This document shows, piece by piece, positions 1-9,641 of a stretch of 64,000 bases of DNA; positions within the stretch are counted from its first letter, which is position 1; the number at the start of each line of letters is the position of its first letter. Under the pieces are notes generated by a model, which was not told the DNA's origin, did no database searches, and worked only from the letters and a program-made list of their open reading frames with translations. The stretch is taken from assembly GCF_003115845.1 (NCBI RefSeq), contig NZ_KZ819027.1, forward strand, positions 57,201-121,200. Direction: 5' to 3'. The DNA comes from Brenneria roseae subsp. roseae (GTDB lineage: Bacteria > Pseudomonadota > Gammaproteobacteria > Enterobacterales > Enterobacteriaceae). The position numbers and the translations under genes were made by a program.

Positions 1-653
1 CTAATCAACGCCCCAAACTGCATATTGACGATTTTGTGCCGCCGTAATGCCTGCCGCATGGTCGGAAACGCGACCTTATGGTTATCAAAAGGGTAATCGC
101 AGTATTGAATCGCCAGCATCCAGGCGCTGAACAGAAACCAGAGCACCGGCGCGACGGTCTGTCCAATACCGGGAATAAAATACAGCACGAGCAGTACGCA
201 GGCGCGCGGCAGATAATAGGCCAGCTTCTGGACTTCCCGTTTCATGATTCGCGGTACATCTTTGGCTATGCCGAGGATGCCGCTGTCCGGCAGCGTATGC
301 CCGGTCAGGCGGGCTTCCAACTGCTCCGCCAGCAGGCCGTTAAACGGTGCGGCGATAAAATTGGCAAGGGTGCTGAACAAATAGCTGAAAACCAGCAAGA
401 TTGACAACACGGCAAGCGGCCAGATGAGATAGCTGAGCCACTGGAGCCAATTCGGGATATGGGACATCAGCTGTGGGATCCAGTCATTGAGCCGGGTGAA
501 CAGCCACCAGAACGCGCCTCCCATCAGCACAATATTGACCAACAGCGGCAGGATGACGAAACGCCGGATGCCTGGTAGCGAAATCAGACGCCATCCTTCG
601 ACAAAATAGTGTATTCCGCTATGCGATGTATTTCTGGGATTGGAGTAGGACAT
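1..653 (-). CDS. cysZ: Sulfate transporter CysZ, 3' end cut off
   Basis: Inner-membrane protein that imports sulfate for cysteine synthesis. About 217 N-terminal residues are visible, out of roughly 253 in E. coli CysZ; the C-terminus lies left of the window. The translation contains the family-typical stretches [32 protein letters not shown] and [20 protein letters not shown], and ends in NMQFGAL. The start is the ATG at 651-653, giving MSYSNPRN and matching the short N-terminus of E. coli. It is divergent from zipA, the usual enterobacterial arrangement. Identification is by recognition of conserved segments and is confident. Confidence 0.95.
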   Translation of the reverse strand, partial: MSYSNPRNTSHSGIHYFVEGWRLISLPGIRRFVILPLLVNIVLMGGAFWWLFTRLNDWIPQLMSHIPNWLQWLSYLIWPLAVLSILLVFSYLFSTLANFIAAPFNGLLAEQLEARLTGHTLPDSGILGIAKDVPRIMKREVQKLAYYLPRACVLLVLYFIPGIGQTVAPVLWFLFSAWMLAIQYCDYPFDNHKVAFPTMRQALRRHKIVNMQFGALI

Positions 654-874
654 GTTGTGATAATTCTCAGCCGTTTGTTTATAGATGCATCATATCGGTA
701 TGATTTTATGCTGACCAGTCTGCATTTGGATGAAAAAACAGCAAAAAAGTGCGTTGTATCTATCTTTATTGTCAGAATGTATCGTACAGACTTGCACTTG
801 TGTACGCAGGCAAATAGAGTTAGTGATATAAGTGTCTGCCGTATTGGCAATGTATTGGAACAATTGGGATAGCA

Positions 875-1849
875 ATGATGCAGGACTTGCGTCTGATATT
901 AATCGTCGTTGGCGCGATCGCTATAATAGCGCTATTACTGCACGGCTTGTGGACCAGCCGTAAAGAGCGTTCGTCCCTTTTTCGTGATCGCCCGGTTAAA
1001 CGCTTAAAAAAAGAGCGCGACGAAACGCCGCTTGAGGAGCTTGATGAAGGCGTTGGCGAGGTGCGAGTCAAAAGCGCGCGTCCGAAAGATGAGCCTTCCT
1101 TCGGCGCTTATGACGTCAAAGAAAGCCCACGGCCTGAATCTCAGTCTCCATTTGGGAAGCAGCCGCTTCAGCCCTCGTCTGCTTACGATCCTTTACTGGG
1201 TGAAGTGACGCCTGATGACGTGTCGCGCCCTGCGGTACGTACCGAACCAGAATCTCGTCCTGCTGCGCCGCAATCGGAGCCATTGCGGGAACCCTCTGTT
1301 TTTGCCAATGACACAACTTTCGCAAATGACACAGCGTCTGCTGACGAACCGCGTCTGCATGAAGAAACGAAGCCGGCCCAGACCAGTTCCCAGCATTCCG
1401 TTGAAAATGAACCTGTTGATGTACAGCCGAAAGAAGCGGTTTTAGTCCTTCATGTCGCCGCACACCACGGTGGTGTCATCGGTGGTGAGCTACTGCTGCA
1501 AAGTGTATTGCAGGCAGGCTTCCTGTTCGGCGAGATGAATATTTTCCACCGCCATGTGAATCCTGCCGGCGCCGGGCCCGTGTTGTTCAGCCTGGCGAAT
1601 ATGGTCAAACCCGGTTCGTTCAACCCGGATGAAATGTCGGAGTTTTCTACGCCGGGTGTGTCCATCTTCATGATGGTGCCGTCCTATGGCGATGCCGGCC
1701 AGAATTTCAAGCTGATGCTGCAATCCGCACAGCGTATCGCGGATGATGTCGGCGGCGTGGTATTGGATGATGAGCGTCGGATGATGACGCCGCAGAAAGT
1801 GGAATCGTACAAAGCCCGCATTCGCGATGTACTGAAAGCCAATGCCTGA
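875..1849 (+). CDS. zipA: Cell division protein ZipA
   Basis: Essential division protein that anchors FtsZ to the inner membrane. It is 324 aa (E. coli 328). Residues 1-25 ([17 protein letters not shown]) form the periplasmic tip and single membrane helix. A basic segment ([19 protein letters not shown]) and a long charged, proline-rich linker to about residue 180 follow. The C-terminal FtsZ-binding domain carries [28 protein letters not shown] and [17 protein letters not shown]. The start at the first of two Met codons matches E. coli. In E. coli ligA follows zipA directly; here a terminator and an unrelated transporter gene follow. Confidence 0.97.
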   Translation: MMQDLRLILIVVGAIAIIALLLHGLWTSRKERSSLFRDRPVKRLKKERDETPLEELDEGVGEVRVKSARPKDEPSFGAYDVKESPRPESQSPFGKQPLQPSSAYDPLLGEVTPDDVSRPAVRTEPESRPAAPQSEPLREPSVFANDTTFANDTASADEPRLHEETKPAQTSSQHSVENEPVDVQPKEAVLVLHVAAHHGGVIGGELLLQSVLQAGFLFGEMNIFHRHVNPAGAGPVLFSLANMVKPGSFNPDEMSEFSTPGVSIFMMVPSYGDAGQNFKLMLQSAQRIADDVGGVVLDDERRMMTPQKVESYKARIRDVLKANA

Positions 1850-1872
1850 TGACTTATGATGCGATTGCAAAT

Positions 1873-1901
1873 GAAAGCCTCCGACCGTGGAGGCTTTTTT
1901 T
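1873..1901 (+). terminator. Rho-independent terminator after zipA
   Basis: A nine-base stem AAAGCCTCC / GGAGGCTTT with a six-base loop runs directly into a T tract, 24 bases after the zipA stop. It closes the transcript where ligA would be expected in other enterobacteria. Confidence 0.85.
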
Positions 1902-2004
1902 ATCGGACTATTTACTGTGTTGATATTTTGCCGTGCCAAATGGGTTATAGCGGTTGCGTGGTATTGATGGGCGCGGGCAACAACGAAAAATAAGGTGAGT
2001 GGCG

Positions 2005-3258
2005 GTGAGTAAGGCTCAAGGATTAAAACAGGAACTTGGGGTGATTCAGGGCGTGGGGCTGCTTTCCACTTCATTGCTGGGTACCGGCGTATTTGCCGTA
2101 CCTGCGCTGGTTGCTCAACTGGCGCAGCAGGATAGCCTGTGGGCATGGCCGCTGTTAATCCTGTTTGTGTTCCCTATTGCGATCGGGTTTGCGGCATTAG
2201 GCCAACATTTCCCTAACGCCGGTGGAGCAGCCCATTTCGTCAATATGGCGTTCGGGCCGCGGCTGGCCCGCGTGACCAGTTGGCTGTTTCTTTCTGTGAT
2301 CCCGCTGGGGCTCCCCGCGGCGTTACAAATAGCGGCCGGTTTCTGGCAGGCGGCGTTAGGCTGGAGCGATCTGGGATTGTTGATGGTACAGCTACTGACG
2401 CTGGGCGGCATCTGGGTTCTTGGGCTGCGCAGCGCCGGGTCCAGCGCCAATATTCAAATTATTATTGCTCTGTTGGTGGTTGGCCTGGTGGCGGCCATCT
2501 GGTGGCAAGGGGATATTACACCGGCGCACATTCCGTGGCCGACCATCAGCGAGCTTTCCTGGCCGAATACGTTTAGCGCATTAGCGGTGATGTTCTGGTG
2601 TTTTGTCGGGCTGGAAGCGTTCGCGCATATGGCGACAGAATTTCGGACGCCTGAGCGTGATTTTCCGCGCGCCTTGCTGATTGGTATGCTGCTGGCCGGC
2701 GCCGTTTACTGGGGCTGTACGGTCGCTGTTTTACACTTTAAAGCCTATGGTGAAGGGATGGCGGCGACGGCTTCCTTACCGGGTATTGTGGTGCAGCTGT
2801 TTGGCGAGCATGCGCTGTGGATCGCCTGCATGGTGGGGTATCTGGCCTGCTTTGCCAGTGTGAATATTTATACGCAAGGGTTTGCCCGGCTGGTGTGGTC
2901 GCAGGCGCCGCAGAGCAGCGCGTTGGCGAAATTATCCGACGGACAGGCGCCGGTTAATGCGTTATCTATCGTGGTGGCGTGCTGTCTGGCTTGCTGCCTG
3001 CTGATCTACTGGTTGCGATTGCCATTAGAGACGCTCATCGTGTATGCCAATGGCATTTTCGTTTTGGTTTATCTGCTGTGTATGCTGGCGGGATGGCGTT
3101 TGCTGAAAGGGCGGGCCAAAGTGATGGCCGCGGCGGGCAGTGTGTTGTGTTGCGCGTTGCTGGTGATGATTGGTTGGAAATCGCTGTATGCGCTGACCAT
3201 GCTGGCACTGTTATGGGCCTTCCTGCCCCGCAGGCAAACCGAACTGGCCTCCCATTAA
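2005..3258 (+). CDS. yjeH: L-methionine/branched-chain amino acid exporter YjeH
   Basis: APC-superfamily inner-membrane exporter of methionine and branched-chain amino acids. It is 417 aa (E. coli YjeH about 418). It opens GLKQELGVIQGVGLLSTSLLG and keeps FVFPIAIGFAALG, SVIPLGLPAALQIAAGF, MFWCFVGLEAFAHMATEF and PERDFPRALLIGMLLAG. The protein is hydrophobic throughout, as expected for a twelve-helix carrier. Two GTG codons are possible (1999 and 2005). I chose 2005 because AAGGTG at 1992-1997 then sits seven bases upstream and the product starts MSKAQGLKQE, like E. coli. It sits between zipA and ubiK, not its E. coli location. Confidence 0.93.
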   Translation: MSKAQGLKQELGVIQGVGLLSTSLLGTGVFAVPALVAQLAQQDSLWAWPLLILFVFPIAIGFAALGQHFPNAGGAAHFVNMAFGPRLARVTSWLFLSVIPLGLPAALQIAAGFWQAALGWSDLGLLMVQLLTLGGIWVLGLRSAGSSANIQIIIALLVVGLVAAIWWQGDITPAHIPWPTISELSWPNTFSALAVMFWCFVGLEAFAHMATEFRTPERDFPRALLIGMLLAGAVYWGCTVAVLHFKAYGEGMAATASLPGIVVQLFGEHALWIACMVGYLACFASVNIYTQGFARLVWSQAPQSSALAKLSDGQAPVNALSIVVACCLACCLLIYWLRLPLETLIVYANGIFVLVYLLCMLAGWRLLKGRAKVMAAAGSVLCCALLVMIGWKSLYALTMLALLWAFLPRRQTELASH

Positions 3259-3274
3259 ACCAGATTTTCATTAA

Positions 3275-3312
3275 GACAATGCCGCCACCGCCGGTCGGTT
3301 GGCGGCATTGTC
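3275..3312. terminator. Perfect hairpin between convergent yjeH and ubiK
   Basis: A 13-bp perfect inverted repeat, GACAATGCCGCCA at 3275-3287 and its complement at 3300-3312, with a 12-base loop. It lies 16 bases after yjeH and just beyond the ubiK stop, so it may end both transcripts. It has no clear T tract on either side, so the terminator role is inferred from position. Confidence 0.5.
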
Positions 3313-3322
3313 GTCGAGGCGG

Positions 3323-3604
3323 TTATTCGTTATCCGGCTCGGCCGCCGTTGGTTGTGTCGCGGACAGCCTGGCCTCCAGTTCGCTCAGGCGTTGTTCCAG
3401 CTGCGCGATTTTTTCGCGGGTCCGCAGCAGCACCTGGGTTTGAATGTCGAATTCTTCGCGGTTAACCAAATCAAGCCGGGTAAACTGGGCCTGTAGCACC
3501 TGACGGATTCTCTTCTCCACATCATCGCCCAATTCCCGGATACCTTTTGGCATGGACTCATGCACTTGACGGGCAATCTGCTCAATCTTCTTCGGGTCAA
3601 TCAT
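3323..3604 (-). CDS. ubiK: Ubiquinone biosynthesis accessory factor UbiK
   Basis: Small accessory protein of the soluble ubiquinone-biosynthesis complex (formerly YqiC); it binds UbiJ and is needed for efficient aerobic ubiquinone production. It is 93 aa (E. coli 96). It starts [21 protein letters not shown] and continues with a long amphipathic region ([31 protein letters not shown]) typical of the family's C-terminal coiled coil. The gene stands alone on the minus strand, divergent from the riboswitch-ribB unit as in E. coli. Confidence 0.93.
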   Translation of the reverse strand: MIDPKKIEQIARQVHESMPKGIRELGDDVEKRIRQVLQAQFTRLDLVNREEFDIQTQVLLRTREKIAQLEQRLSELEARLSATQPTAAEPDNE

Positions 3605-3777
3605 GGCGTTTTCCTGATATGTTATGTCGGATGATCATATTAGTCAGTGTAATGCTAGTTGAATGTTGGATAAACTAAAACCTCGAACTTGTACTGTTAG
3701 ATTCATCGTTTCCATGTCACATTTCCCGTGGCTAATCAATTGCCCTGCTACTTCATTAGCGCTATAGTTATCTCGCT

Positions 3778-3965
3778 TATTCTCAGGGCGGGGTGTAATT
3801 CCCCACCGGCGGTAAACCAGTCATATACAACGTATACGGATTGGAAGCCCGCGAGCGCTCATTGTTTGATTGACCGGCGAAACCGTCTGGTTTTTCAACG
3901 TGGGGTCAGCAGATCCGGTGTAATTCCGGGGCCGACGGTGATAGTCCGGATGGGAGAGAGTAACG
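3778..3965 (+). promoter_or_regulatory. FMN riboswitch (RFN element) of ribB
   Basis: The leader contains the conserved RFN blocks in order: CAGGGCGGGGTG, CCCACCGGCGGTA, AGCCCGCGAGCG, GTCAGCAGATCCGGTG, CCGGGGCCGACGGT and GTCCGGATGGGAGAGAG. This is the FMN-binding aptamer found upstream of ribB in enterobacteria. FMN binding is expected to lower ribB expression. Confidence 0.97.
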
Positions 3966-3973
3966 GTACCTGT

Positions 3974-4004
3974 CGGGCATTGTGCCCGCTCGCGTTATTT
4001 TTGT
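3974..4004 (+). terminator. Candidate expression-platform hairpin of the FMN riboswitch
   Basis: Just after the aptamer, CGGGCA and TGCCCG can form a short hairpin, followed by a T-rich run (TTATTTTTG). This could be the conditional terminator through which FMN shuts off ribB. The alternative pairing with the aptamer was not worked out. Confidence 0.45.
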
Positions 4005-4094
4005 TAGCTATTACTATGCAGCCAGTGGTAATGGTTACTCCTCAAAGCTCGCCCTGATTCTGGTAATCCATATAAATATTGAGGTTTTTTTACC

Positions 4095-4748
4095 ATGAAT
4101 CAGACATTACTTTCTGAATTTGGCAATCCCACCGAACGCGTAGAACGCGCACTTGATGCATTGCGTCACGGTCGCGGCGTTTTGGTTCTGGATGATGAAG
4201 ATCGTGAAAACGAGGGTGATCTTGTTTTTGCAGCTGAAAGCATGACCGTAGAACAAATGGCGCTGACAATTCGTTACGGTAGCGGCATTGTTTGCCTGTG
4301 CCTGACTGAAGAACGCCGTCAACAGCTGGCGTTGCCGATGATGGTGGAGCATAACTCCAGCCCTTATCAGACCGCCTTTACCATCACGATTGAAGCCGCA
4401 AAAGGGGTCACCACCGGCGTTTCCGCTGCCGATCGTATTACTACGATCCGTGCGGCAATTGCGGATGATGCGAAACCGAGCGATCTGAATCACCCGGGGC
4501 ACGTTTTCCCGCTGCGTGCGCAGCCGGGCGGCGTGTTGACCCGGGGCGGACATACTGAAGCCTCGGTCGATCTGGCGACGTTGGCGGGGCTGAAACCGGC
4601 GGGCGTGCTGTGCGAATTGACCAACGATGATGGCTCTATGGCCCATGCGCCAGAAGTGATCGCGTTCGCCAGACAACACAATATGCCGGTATTGACCATC
4701 GAAGATTTGGTGGCTTACCGTCAGGCGGTGGCGCGTAAGGCGAGCTGA
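4095..4748 (+). CDS. ribB: 3,4-dihydroxy-2-butanone 4-phosphate synthase
   Basis: Converts ribulose 5-phosphate to 3,4-dihydroxy-2-butanone 4-phosphate plus formate, the four-carbon branch of riboflavin synthesis. It is 217 aa, the same length as E. coli RibB. The acidic active-site loop [11 protein letters not shown] is at residues 33-43, with [24 protein letters not shown] and the metal-binding [11 protein letters not shown]. It is a single-domain RibB, not fused to GTP cyclohydrolase II. An FMN riboswitch lies directly upstream and a strong terminator downstream, so it forms a monocistronic unit controlled by flavin level. Confidence 0.98.
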   Translation: MNQTLLSEFGNPTERVERALDALRHGRGVLVLDDEDRENEGDLVFAAESMTVEQMALTIRYGSGIVCLCLTEERRQQLALPMMVEHNSSPYQTAFTITIEAAKGVTTGVSAADRITTIRAAIADDAKPSDLNHPGHVFPLRAQPGGVLTRGGHTEASVDLATLAGLKPAGVLCELTNDDGSMAHAPEVIAFARQHNMPVLTIEDLVAYRQAVARKAS

Positions 4749-4771
4749 TTTCTCAGACGGTTGTGATTAAC

Positions 4772-4807
4772 ACCAAGGGCCGGTTATTCCGGCCCTTGGT
4801 CGTTTTT
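4772..4807 (+). terminator. Rho-independent terminator of ribB
   Basis: A perfect 12-bp stem ACCAAGGGCCGG / CCGGCCCTTGGT with the loop TTATT is followed by CGTTTTTG. Confidence 0.9.
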
Positions 4808-4855
4808 GCGTGATATTGCTTGTCGTCGCATACGGCTTCGCCTGTGCGGCGTAGA

Positions 4856-4884
4856 TTATCAGGCCACATGATGTGGCCTGATAA
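4856..4884. repeat. 14-bp inverted repeat downstream of tehB
   Basis: TTATCAGGCCACAT at 4856-4869 and its exact complement at 4871-4884 are separated by one base. It lies in the ribB-tehB convergent gap, next to the 3' end of tehB, so it may stabilise or end the tehB transcript. No T tract is present. Confidence 0.5.
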
Positions 4885-4899
4885 CAGGCAATGACGTTT

Positions 4900-5766
4900 T
4901 CACTCCGGTTTCTTTCTCGCCAGCAGGGTGGCGAAACGCAGTTTAATGCGGTTGCCGTTTGCGTCCGTTTTGTGCAACTCGCCGATATCTTCGTTGTATT
5001 TGATGATGTCCCAGCCGGAATAGTAGTTCTTCAATTCTCCTGCTTTGAAAGTGAAAGAGAAGGGTATCGGGCACGGGTAATCATCGGTCGACATGGCGGA
5101 AATAATCAGGTTATAGCCGCCGTTTGAGGTGCTTTCCTGCATATTCCGAATGATATGCGGGATGCGATCGCGCTCCAGAAACATCAACACGACGGTCGAG
5201 AGAATAAAGCCGTACTGTTCTTTGATTTCAGCCAGATTGATGTTGTAAACCCCCGCCTGAATCGCCGTCAACGCTTCACTGTTAATGATTTCCTTGAGCG
5301 AAGCAATACTCAGCTCATTCTTATCGCAGGCGGTGACATCAAACCCGCGCAGGTTCAAATACAGTGAATTACGCCCGCCGCCGCAGCCTAAATCCAGCGT
5401 TTTGCAGGGTTTGACGTATTGCATGGCATGAATGACTTCGGAATGTGCGCGCGTCAGTCCGTATTTTTTATGGTAAAAATCTTCTGGCGTGCAGAAAAAA
5501 CTCAGCTGACATTCTAAATTGTCAGAAAAAGAGACGATACGGTGCCATGCCTGCGGTTCAATGAAAGGCGGCTGATTTTGTTCTGAGAAGTGAAACGTTT
5601 CCTGAACGTCACCGTTTTCGTGTAACAGCGCAAAAGTCATCTCCCCCTGAAGAATGGTGAGCCTGGCCCAGGTACCTTCTTTGGTATTGTGTTTTTCCTG
5701 AAAGGCTGTGGGCAACGTCAGGCTATTCCACTGCGGCATTTTTTTATAACAAATGAGATCTTGCAT
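4900..5766 (-). CDS. tehB: SAM-dependent methyltransferase TehB, long form
   Basis: Tellurite/thiopurine methyltransferase. It is the long (H. influenzae-like) form: a cupin-like N-terminal domain of about 100 residues ([31 protein letters not shown]) ahead of a Rossmann methyltransferase whose SAM motif [10 protein letters not shown] is near residues 124-133. Later conserved pieces are [16 protein letters not shown] and [19 protein letters not shown]. The product is 288 aa. I chose the ATG at 5764-5766 over the in-frame GTG at 5772 because GAGGTG overlaps the GTG. The gene stands alone, and no tehA partner is seen. Confidence 0.9.
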   Translation of the reverse strand: MQDLICYKKMPQWNSLTLPTAFQEKHNTKEGTWARLTILQGEMTFALLHENGDVQETFHFSEQNQPPFIEPQAWHRIVSFSDNLECQLSFFCTPEDFYHKKYGLTRAHSEVIHAMQYVKPCKTLDLGCGGGRNSLYLNLRGFDVTACDKNELSIASLKEIINSEALTAIQAGVYNINLAEIKEQYGFILSTVVLMFLERDRIPHIIRNMQESTSNGGYNLIISAMSTDDYPCPIPFSFTFKAGELKNYYSGWDIIKYNEDIGELHKTDANGNRIKLRFATLLARKKPE

Positions 5767-5946
5767 CTTCACCTCGGTATGTACGCTTCATCGCTCTATT
5801 TTATGAATCGGTATGGGTGATGATCAATAAATATGTATTTTAAATGCAATATTTGTTTCAACCTAAATAGGGGCAGAGGGCAAAGGAACGGGTAGGGGGA
5901 AACGACGGTAGAGCACTGGGGCTAATCAGGACATCATATATAACAT

Positions 5947-5967
5947 CCCCGGCGTGGTACGCCGGGG
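5947..5967 (-). terminator. Hairpin terminator of fumA
   Basis: CCCCGGCGT and ACGCCGGGG form a perfect 9-bp stem with a three-base loop, 20 bases past the fumA stop codon. On the minus strand it is followed by an AT-rich run (ATGTTATATAT) rather than a clean T tract. Confidence 0.65.
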
Positions 5968-5986
5968 AACGTGTTAGCGCATTTTC

Positions 5987-7630
5987 TTATGCACACTGGG
6001 TGCATTTGGCGTTCTGGATCATCTGGTAGAAGTCATTGCCTTTATCATCCACCAGAATAAAGGCCGGGAAGTCTTCCACTTCGATTTTCCAGATAGCTTC
6101 CATACCCAGTTCCGGGTATTCCACGCAGGTCAGGCTCTTGATGCTGTTCTGTGCCAGAATCGCCGCCGGGCCGCCGATGCTGCCAAGATAGAAACCACCG
6201 TGTTTCTTACACGCGTCGGTAACCTGCTGGCTGCGGTTGCCTTTTGCCAGCATGATCATGCTGCCGCCGTTGGCCTGTAGTAAATCAACATACGAGTCCA
6301 TACGGCCAGCGGTTGTCGGGCCTAATGAACCGGAAGCGTAGCCTGCCGGAGTTTTGGCCGGGCCGGCGTAGTAGATCGGGTGATCTTTGACGTACTGCGG
6401 CAGGCCTTCGCCGTTATCCAGACGTTCTTTCAGTTTGGCATGCGCAATATCACGACCAACGATGATCGTGCCGGTCAGGGAAAGGCGGGTCGACACCGGG
6501 TATTGCGACAGCGTCTTCAGGATCTCCGCCATCGGACGATTCAGGTCGATTTTGACGGCATCGCCTTCACCCGCTTCACGCAAACGTTCAGGGATGTATT
6601 TACCCGGGTTCTGTTCCAGTTGCTCCAGCCAGATCCCTTTACGGTTGATTTTAGCTTTGATGTTGCGGTCAGCCGAGCAGGAAACGCCCATGCCGACCGG
6701 GCAGGATGCGCCGTGACGCGGCAGACGGATAATACGCACGTCGTGAGCAAAGTATTTGCCGCCAAACTGTGCGCCCAGACCCAGATCGCGAGCGGCTTCC
6801 AGAATTTCCTGTTCCAGGGCGATATCGCGGAAGGCCTGACCGTGTTCATTCCCCTCAGCGGGCAGTTCATCATAGTATCTGGTGGAGGCCAGCTTAACGG
6901 TTTTAAGCGTGGTTTCGGCAGAGGTGCCGCCAATGACAAACGCGATGTGATACGGCGGGCAGGCCGCCGTACCCAGCGAGCGCATTTTCTCAATCAGGAA
7001 GCTTTTCAGTTTTCCCGGGTTCAGTAACGCTTTGGTTTCCTGGTACAGATAGGTTTTGTTCGCGGAACCGCCGCCTTTGGTGACAAACAGGAATTTATAA
7101 TCTTCGCCATCGGTGCTGTAGAGGTCGATCTGTGCCGGCAGGTTGGTGCCGGTATTCACCTCTTTGTACATATCCAGCGGGGCATTTTGTGAATAGCGCA
7201 GGTTATCTTCGGTGAAGGTGTTGTACACACCGCGGGATAGCGCCTCGGCATCATTGCCGCCGGTCCAGACCCGCTGGCCTTTCTTGCCGACGACGATCGC
7301 CGTGCCGGTATCCTGACAGGTGGGCAGAATGCCTTTGGCGGCAATTTCAGAGTTCCGCAGGAATTGCAGGGCGACATATTTGTCGTTTTCGCTGGCTTCC
7401 GGATCGTCAAGGATGCTGGCGACTTGCTGTTGATGGGAAGGCCGAAGCATGAAAGAGGCATCGTGGAAGGCTTGTTGAGCGAGGAGGGTAAGGGCTTCCG
7501 GCTCAATCTTGAGAATATCCTGACCTTCAAATTGCGTTACAGAAACGAAGTCGCTGCTCAGCAGACGATACTCGGTGTCATCTTGACCTAGCGGAAAAGG
7601 GTCTTGGTAATGAAAGGGTTTATTCGACAT
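5987..7630 (-). CDS. fumA: Class I fumarate hydratase
   Basis: Oxygen-sensitive iron-sulfur fumarase interconverting fumarate and L-malate in the TCA cycle. It is 547 aa (E. coli FumA 548). The three cysteines that bind the 4Fe-4S cluster in the family are at C105 (ILPTCQDTG), C224 (GTAACPPYH) and C318 (GMGVSCSA). Other conserved stretches are [44 protein letters not shown] and [16 protein letters not shown]. Sequence alone cannot separate FumA from FumB; the symbol follows the usual single-copy naming. A hairpin terminator follows, and about 500 bp of AT-rich DNA lies upstream. Confidence 0.95.
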   Translation of the reverse strand: MSNKPFHYQDPFPLGQDDTEYRLLSSDFVSVTQFEGQDILKIEPEALTLLAQQAFHDASFMLRPSHQQQVASILDDPEASENDKYVALQFLRNSEIAAKGILPTCQDTGTAIVVGKKGQRVWTGGNDAEALSRGVYNTFTEDNLRYSQNAPLDMYKEVNTGTNLPAQIDLYSTDGEDYKFLFVTKGGGSANKTYLYQETKALLNPGKLKSFLIEKMRSLGTAACPPYHIAFVIGGTSAETTLKTVKLASTRYYDELPAEGNEHGQAFRDIALEQEILEAARDLGLGAQFGGKYFAHDVRIIRLPRHGASCPVGMGVSCSADRNIKAKINRKGIWLEQLEQNPGKYIPERLREAGEGDAVKIDLNRPMAEILKTLSQYPVSTRLSLTGTIIVGRDIAHAKLKERLDNGEGLPQYVKDHPIYYAGPAKTPAGYASGSLGPTTAGRMDSYVDLLQANGGSMIMLAKGNRSQQVTDACKKHGGFYLGSIGGPAAILAQNSIKSLTCVEYPELGMEAIWKIEVEDFPAFILVDDKGNDFYQMIQNAKCTQCA

Positions 7631-8132
7631 TTTTTCTCACTCGCGTTCGCATTATTAGTAGGCTTGTATCTGGTATGATTCAATTCTCTATTAATGACTT
7701 TTGTATCAGTCCGAACACCTCTCCCACGCGGGTATCGAAAGCGGTTCTTTATCGTTGTGGCATTCTCATTTGGCACAAATACAAAAGTAATAGTCCTTAT
7801 AATAGTATGGTTTTGTGTCGGGGAGTACCACTTTGATACATCACATAATTGGCAATCAATCGCGATATTATCTTTACGTTTGTGTCTTAATGAGGAAAAG
7901 TAAAATCATTGTAATCAAATAGGTTTGATTATTAGGATTCGGGATATTAAGTTATTTAATTAACTTTATTAATTAAAGTAATAACGCCATTTGACAATAA
8001 TAACCATTCAATTAATTCCGTTATTTTTTTAAACGGATTGCGTAAGGCGAAAATAATATAAGCAAATAAACCACGCTTCCCCCTCCTGTGGGGGAAATAT
8101 CACCGTTTCTCAGCGACGAATATGAAAGCGAT
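7631..8132. other. AT-rich intergenic region upstream of fumA
   Basis: About 500 bp between the fumA start and the end of the LysR gene. It presumably carries the fumA promoter. The 7940-8000 part is strongly AT-rich, with an interrupted palindrome ACTTTA-TTAAT-TAAAGT at 7963-7979. The short open frames here lack convincing start signals, and I see no gene. Confidence 0.6.
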
Positions 8133-9026
8133 TCAGTCTCGGAAATCTGGCGTATTTTCCTGTTGAGCCAGGAGGTTATCAATCATCCACAGGCCTGCCG
8201 GGCCGGGCGGATGTGGCTTGGACCAGGCTACATCGACCTCAATGAGCTGCGGCCATCCTGCCACCGGCAGTTCCACCAGCATTTGATGATCATAGCGGGA
8301 AACCAGCCAGCGCGGCAAAATACTCCAGCCAAAACCTTGTTGCGCCATTTCCAGCAACAACAGATAAGAAGGAGCCGACCACACGATACCTTCCGCCTGT
8401 AGCCGATCGCTGCGTTTATAGGTGTTCAGGTAGAGCTGCCGAACGGTGGCAAGCTGGCTGCGGGTGACCTTTTTTGCCAATGCCAGAGGATGGCTAGCCG
8501 CGACGAATACCGCCATTTCGGTTTTGATCTGCAAGCGGGAAGCGGCAATATCCGGCGGATAATCGGCCTGGGCGCGCAAGAGTCCTACGTGTGCACGCTC
8601 GGATTGCAGCAGGTCAATCACATCGTCATCTTCCGCAATCAGGCATTCAAACTCAATATCGGGAAAGCGCTGGGCAAAGCGCTGAAGCACCGGTTCATAA
8701 TGCGTGGTTTTCCAGGTGTCGGACAGCACGAAGGTCAGCCGAGGCTCAATATTATCGGCCAACCGGATTGCCAGTTCGTCCAGTGCATCGCTGGCCGAGA
8801 GGATGGCCTGTATATGCGTCAGCACCTTTCTGCCTGGCTGGGTCAGCACCGGTTGATGACCTGAGCGATCGAACAGTATTAATCCCAGATCGGTTTCCAG
8901 ATTGGCTATTGCGGCGCTCACTGTGGATTGGCTCTTGTGCAACTGGCGGGCGGCAGCGGAAAAAGAACCGGTATTTACGGTTGCCATGAAAGCCATGAGC
9001 GATTCAGGGGAGTAGCGCATTGTCAT
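8133..9026 (-). CDS. LysR-family regulator, probable regulator of the PACE pump
   Basis: A 297-aa LysR-type transcription factor. The N-terminal winged helix-turn-helix (residues 5-65: TGSFSAAARQLHKSQSTVSAAI, LETDLGLILFDR) is followed by a typical substrate-binding domain. It is divergent from the PACE-family efflux gene across a 135-bp gap. Known PACE pumps such as Acinetobacter AceI are commonly paired with a divergent LysR regulator (AceR), so local control of the pump is the best guess. The effector is unknown. The start ATG at 9024-9026 is two codons before a second Met. Confidence 0.88.
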   Translation of the reverse strand: MTMRYSPESLMAFMATVNTGSFSAAARQLHKSQSTVSAAIANLETDLGLILFDRSGHQPVLTQPGRKVLTHIQAILSASDALDELAIRLADNIEPRLTFVLSDTWKTTHYEPVLQRFAQRFPDIEFECLIAEDDDVIDLLQSERAHVGLLRAQADYPPDIAASRLQIKTEMAVFVAASHPLALAKKVTRSQLATVRQLYLNTYKRSDRLQAEGIVWSAPSYLLLLEMAQQGFGWSILPRWLVSRYDHQMLVELPVAGWPQLIEVDVAWSKPHPPGPAGLWMIDNLLAQQENTPDFRD

Positions 9027-9161
9027 CTCTATCGTTTTTATCGATGGATTCTAATTTTATTCTATCACTTATTACGATGAAAATGCGTCACGCTTATTCT
9101 CTTTATGAGGAGAAAAGGCGTGAAAGCGGAAACTATGTATGTATGCCGCGCAATCTGAAGA

Positions 9162-9641
9162 ATGAGTGAAAGTGCTATGCAAAAGAAAACAATACGTGAG
9201 CGCATTTGCCATGCGGCCGGCTTTGAGCTGATTGCATTGATGATTTGCGCGCCAGTCGGCGCCTGGCTGATGAATAAACCGATATTTGATATAGGCGCGC
9301 TGGCCATCATGCTATCCAGCGTGGCGATGATCTGGAATATCATTTATAACTCGGTCTTTGATCGGCTGTGGCCCGTGACGCGAGTGAAACGACGTTTGCC
9401 GGTGCGTATTGGCCACGCATTAGGATTTGAAGGCGGGTTCATTTTGATCGGCCTGCCGCTGGCCGCCTGGATGCTGAATATAACGCTGTGGCAGGCCCTG
9501 ATGGTAGAGATTGGCTTTTTCCTGTTCTTCCTGCCTTACACCATGGCCTATAACTGGATCTATGACACGCTGCGAGAGCGCATCATTCATCGTCGTCACG
9601 CCGGGATGCGGGGCGAGTCGGTAAATTCCCGCCTGCGCTGA
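9162..9641 (+). CDS. PACE-family multidrug/biguanide efflux transporter
   Basis: A small four-helix inner-membrane pump of the proteobacterial antimicrobial compound efflux family, whose members export chlorhexidine and other cations and whose native substrates may be polyamines. It is 159 aa with two tandem bacterial-transmembrane-pair units: RICHAAGFELIALMICAPVG then RIGHALGFEGGFILIGLPLA. Each has the RxxHAxGFE motif whose Glu is the functional acidic residue in AceI, and each ends in a W-N-x-I-Y/D motif (MIWNIIYNSVFDRLWP, AYNWIYDTL). A start at 9177 (MQKKTIRERI) is also possible. The 3' end overlaps the convergent glycosylase gene by 59 bp. Confidence 0.9.
   Translation: MSESAMQKKTIRERICHAAGFELIALMICAPVGAWLMNKPIFDIGALAIMLSSVAMIWNIIYNSVFDRLWPVTRVKRRLPVRIGHALGFEGGFILIGLPLAAWMLNITLWQALMVEIGFFLFFLPYTMAYNWIYDTLRERIIHRRHAGMRGESVNSRLR

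Noticed and set aside
7694..7903. 69-codon plus-strand frame upstream of fumA
   Set aside because: No ribosome-binding site or recognisable product; lies in the AT-rich fumA promoter region and partly antisense to the expected leader.
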